Below are positions 7,147 through 9,278 of a stretch of DNA of 9,278 nt, one piece after another (position 1 is the stretch's first letter; each line of letters begins with the position of its first letter). Position numbers and translations under genes: made by a program. Source of the DNA: Flavobacterium psychrophilum. Its GTDB lineage: Bacteria > Bacteroidota > Bacteroidia > Flavobacteriales > Flavobacteriaceae. The notes beneath the pieces were generated by a model that was not told the origin of the DNA, made no database searches, and was given only the letters and a program-made list of their open reading frames with translations. Where the stretch lies: contig DYPB01000079.1 of the NCBI GenBank assembly GCA_020720185.1, positions 1 through 9,278 on the forward strand, in the 5' to 3' direction.

Positions 7147-9138
7147 ATGAACTTTCAAATAAAATCAGATTATAAGCCCAAAGGCGACCAACCACAAGCC
7201 ATCGAGAAACTCTCGAAAGGAATTTTTGATGCCGAAAAATACCAAACTTTACTTGGAGTTACGGGTTCTGGAAAAACTTTTACTGTTGCCAATGTTATCG
7301 AAACCGTGCAACGCCCAACTTTGGTTTTAGCTCATAACAAGACACTTGCAGCACAATTATACTCGGAATTTAAACAATTTTTTCCCAATAATGCGGTCGA
7401 ATATTTCGTTTCCTATTACGATTATTACCAGCCTGAGGCGTTTATGCCTGTTACAGGTGTTTTCATCGAAAAAGATTTATCTATCAACGAGGAATTAGAA
7501 AAAATGCGAATGTCCACCGTAGCTTCATTGCTTTCTGGACGGAGAGATATTATTGTAATATCTTCTGTATCTTGCCTTTACGGAATTGGAAATCCAACTG
7601 AATTTGAAAAAAATATTATCCCAATAGAAGTTAATCAAGTCATTTCTCGTACCAAATTATTACATCAATTAGTGCTAAGTTTGTACTGCCGAACCGAAGC
7701 CGATTTTACTCCAGGAAATTTCCGCATTAAAGGTGATACGGTCGATGTTTACCCGAGTTATGCCGATGACGCTTTTCGAATTCATTTTTTTGGCGATGAA
7801 ATCGAAGAAATTGAAAGCTTTGATGTAAAAACATCTCAAATAATCGAAAAATTTGAAAAATTAATCATTTATCCAGCCAATATGTTTGTAACATCTCCGG
7901 ATGTTTTGCAAAATGCCATCTGGGAAATTCAACAAGATTTGGTCAAGCAAGTTGATTATTTTAAAGAAATTGGTAAACATCTCGAGGCCAAACGATTGGA
8001 CGAACGCACCAATTTCGATTTAGAAATGATTCGAGAACTCGGTTATTGTTCAGGAATTGAAAATTATTCACGCTATTTAGATGGTAGAAATACGGGTGCA
8101 CGACCGTTTTGCTTGTTGGATTATTTTCCAAAAGATTATTTAATGGTTGTTGATGAAAGCCATGTAACACTGTCGCAAGTCCACGCAATGTATGGAGGCG
8201 ACCGTTCTCGAAAGGAAAATTTGGTCGAATATGGTTTTCGTTTGCCTGCTGCAATGGACAATCGACCGTTGAAATTTGACGAATTTGAGTTGATGCAAAA
8301 TCAAGTTATTTATGTATCTGCAACCCCCGCCGACTATGAATTGCAAAAATGCGATGGTGTTTATGTCGAACAAATTATTCGTCCAACAGGTTTAATCGAC
8401 CCAATTATTGAAATTCGTCCGAGTTTGAATCAAATTGACGATTTGATAGAAGAAATTCAAATTCGTGCCGAAATTGACGAGCGGGTTTTGGTAACCACAT
8501 TAACCAAAAGAATGGCAGAAGAATTGGCAAAATATTTAGCAAAATTAGATGTAAAATGCCGTTATATTCATTCCGAAGTCGATACTTTAGAACGCATCGA
8601 AATTATGCAAGATTTGCGAAAAGGTATTTTTGATGTACTAATTGGTGTCAATTTACTCCGTGAAGGGTTGGATTTACCCGAAGTTTCGTTGGTTGCAATA
8701 TTAGATGCCGATAAAGAGGGTTTTTTAAGGAGTCATCGTTCATTAACTCAAACCATTGGTCGTGCCGCTCGGAATTTAAACGGAAAAGCCATTATGTATG
8801 CAGATAAAATTACGGCAAGTATGCAAAAAACCATTGACGAAACCAATTATCGTCGGGAGAAACAAATCAATTTTAATACAACTAATAATGTTGTGCCACA
8901 AGCATTAAACAAAAGAATCGAAAGTGCTTTTACCAAAAATCCTTTGGTCGATTTTGAATTAGAAAATACTGAAATTGGTCTTGCAGCCGAAGCACAATCG
9001 GAATACTTATCAAAACCCGAAATTGAAAAACGCATTCGTGAAAAACGAAAAGCTATGGAAAAATCGGCAAAAGATTTAGATTTTATGCAAGCCGCAAAAT
9101 TGCGAGATGAAATTAAGGCATTGCAAGAGTTGATTTGA
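7147..9138 (+). CDS. uvrB: UvrABC excinuclease subunit B
   Basis: The damage-verifying helicase-like subunit of nucleotide excision repair, which takes over the lesion from UvrA and recruits UvrC. Complete at 663 residues, the usual length. Visible in order: Walker A GVTGSGKT (37-44), motif Ia LAHNKTLAAQLYSEF (61-75), the DNA-gripping beta-hairpin beginning YYDYYQPEAF (90-99) and running to FIEKD (106-110), SVSCLYGIGNP (140-150), DEAD-like motif VVDESH (334-339), YGGDRSRKENLVEYGFRLP (349-367), motif III SATP (391-394), the LLREGLDLPE region (503-512), motif VI QTIGRAARN (535-543), and the C-terminal UVR coiled-coil (about 624-663), which contacts UvrC or UvrA. At the hairpin, the place of the conserved tyrosine (Tyr101 in E. 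coli) holds Phe99. ATG at 7147; it is transcribed divergently from the oxoamine synthase gene. No SOS box is evident. Confidence 0.98.
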   Translation: MNFQIKSDYKPKGDQPQAIEKLSKGIFDAEKYQTLLGVTGSGKTFTVANVIETVQRPTLVLAHNKTLAAQLYSEFKQFFPNNAVEYFVSYYDYYQPEAFMPVTGVFIEKDLSINEELEKMRMSTVASLLSGRRDIIVISSVSCLYGIGNPTEFEKNIIPIEVNQVISRTKLLHQLVLSLYCRTEADFTPGNFRIKGDTVDVYPSYADDAFRIHFFGDEIEEIESFDVKTSQIIEKFEKLIIYPANMFVTSPDVLQNAIWEIQQDLVKQVDYFKEIGKHLEAKRLDERTNFDLEMIRELGYCSGIENYSRYLDGRNTGARPFCLLDYFPKDYLMVVDESHVTLSQVHAMYGGDRSRKENLVEYGFRLPAAMDNRPLKFDEFELMQNQVIYVSATPADYELQKCDGVYVEQIIRPTGLIDPIIEIRPSLNQIDDLIEEIQIRAEIDERVLVTTLTKRMAEELAKYLAKLDVKCRYIHSEVDTLERIEIMQDLRKGIFDVLIGVNLLREGLDLPEVSLVAILDADKEGFLRSHRSLTQTIGRAARNLNGKAIMYADKITASMQKTIDETNYRREKQINFNTTNNVVPQALNKRIESAFTKNPLVDFELENTEIGLAAEAQSEYLSKPEIEKRIREKRKAMEKSAKDLDFMQAAKLRDEIKALQELI

Positions 9139-9153
9139 AAATATAATCCTTTT

Positions 9154-9191
9154 AAAGTTTATGTAAAATTGAAAGAAAATTAAACTTTCAA
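9154..9191. terminator. Weak candidate terminator between convergent genes
   Basis: The 54-bp gap between uvrB and the convergent gene holds overlapping AT-rich inverted repeats: AAAGTTTA (9154-9161) with TAAACTTT (9181-9188), or TTGAAAG (9169-9175) with CTTTCAA (9185-9191). The position is right for a bidirectional terminator, but the stems are weak, the loops are 9-19 nt, and no T-run follows directly. Confidence 0.3.
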
Positions 9192-9192
9192 A

Positions 9193-9278
9193 TTATTCCA
9201 ATTCTTTTTTCAGAATAACTTTATTCCATAATTCTACGCCATTTTTATCATAAAGAGCTAGTTTTAATTGTCTATTTT
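9193..9278 (-). CDS. C-terminal fragment of an unidentified convergent gene
   Basis: The minus-strand frame entering from the right edge gives 27 complete codons ending in VELWNKVILKKELE and TAA at 9193-9195. Composition is coding-like (charged and hydrophobic alternation, KLALYDKNG), and the position, convergent to uvrB with a 54-bp gap, fits a gene end. Too little is present to name it. Confidence 0.55.
   Translation of the reverse strand, partial: NRQLKLALYDKNGVELWNKVILKKELE

Noticed and set aside
7961..8373. Two minus-strand open frames within uvrB
   Set aside because: Shadows of uvrB helicase motifs on the opposite strand.

Overview
The window is AT-rich DNA (visibly about 30% GC) from a bacterium of the Bacteroidota, most likely a member of the Flavobacteriia. 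The grounds are the family flavour of UvrB, DsbD and the alpha-oxoamine synthase, the A/T-rich leaders without Shine-Dalgarno sequences, and several TAnnTTTG boxes upstream of genes, which is the Bacteroidota -7 promoter element. The genus cannot be fixed from the sequence.

Left part (1-3565, all minus strand): an accessory block. In transcription order it holds a Uma2-family (PD-(D/E)XK fold) protein, a 433-residue STAND/Orc1-like P-loop ATPase, and, 4 nt further on, a large partial gene that runs off the left edge. The partial gene encodes an N-terminal domain that looks like a degenerate P-loop partner domain, followed by kinesin-light-chain-type TPRs. Its last 882 bases in the window are seven nearly identical 126-bp units, each one 42-residue TPR. 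ATPase plus TPR sensor resembles the NTP-dependent conflict (defence-like) systems of bacteria. This block is the candidate unusual system of the window; its function is inferred, not shown.

Middle part (3599-7034, minus strand): dsbD, a membrane thiol reductant transporter whose start is better placed at the ATG at 5650, and a PLP-dependent alpha-oxoamine synthase of the serine palmitoyltransferase/cysteate acyltransferase type, which makes the long-chain base of sphingolipids or sulfonolipids. A clear intrinsic terminator (5722-5751) separates the two. dsbD, the Uma2 gene and the ATPase gene follow one another on the same strand with short gaps.

Right part (7035-9278): a 112-bp divergent promoter region, then uvrB on the plus strand (nucleotide excision repair), complete at 663 residues. 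A convergent minus-strand gene enters from the right edge with only its last 27 complete codons and the stop visible. The genes of the right and middle parts are housekeeping and unrelated to one another in pathway.
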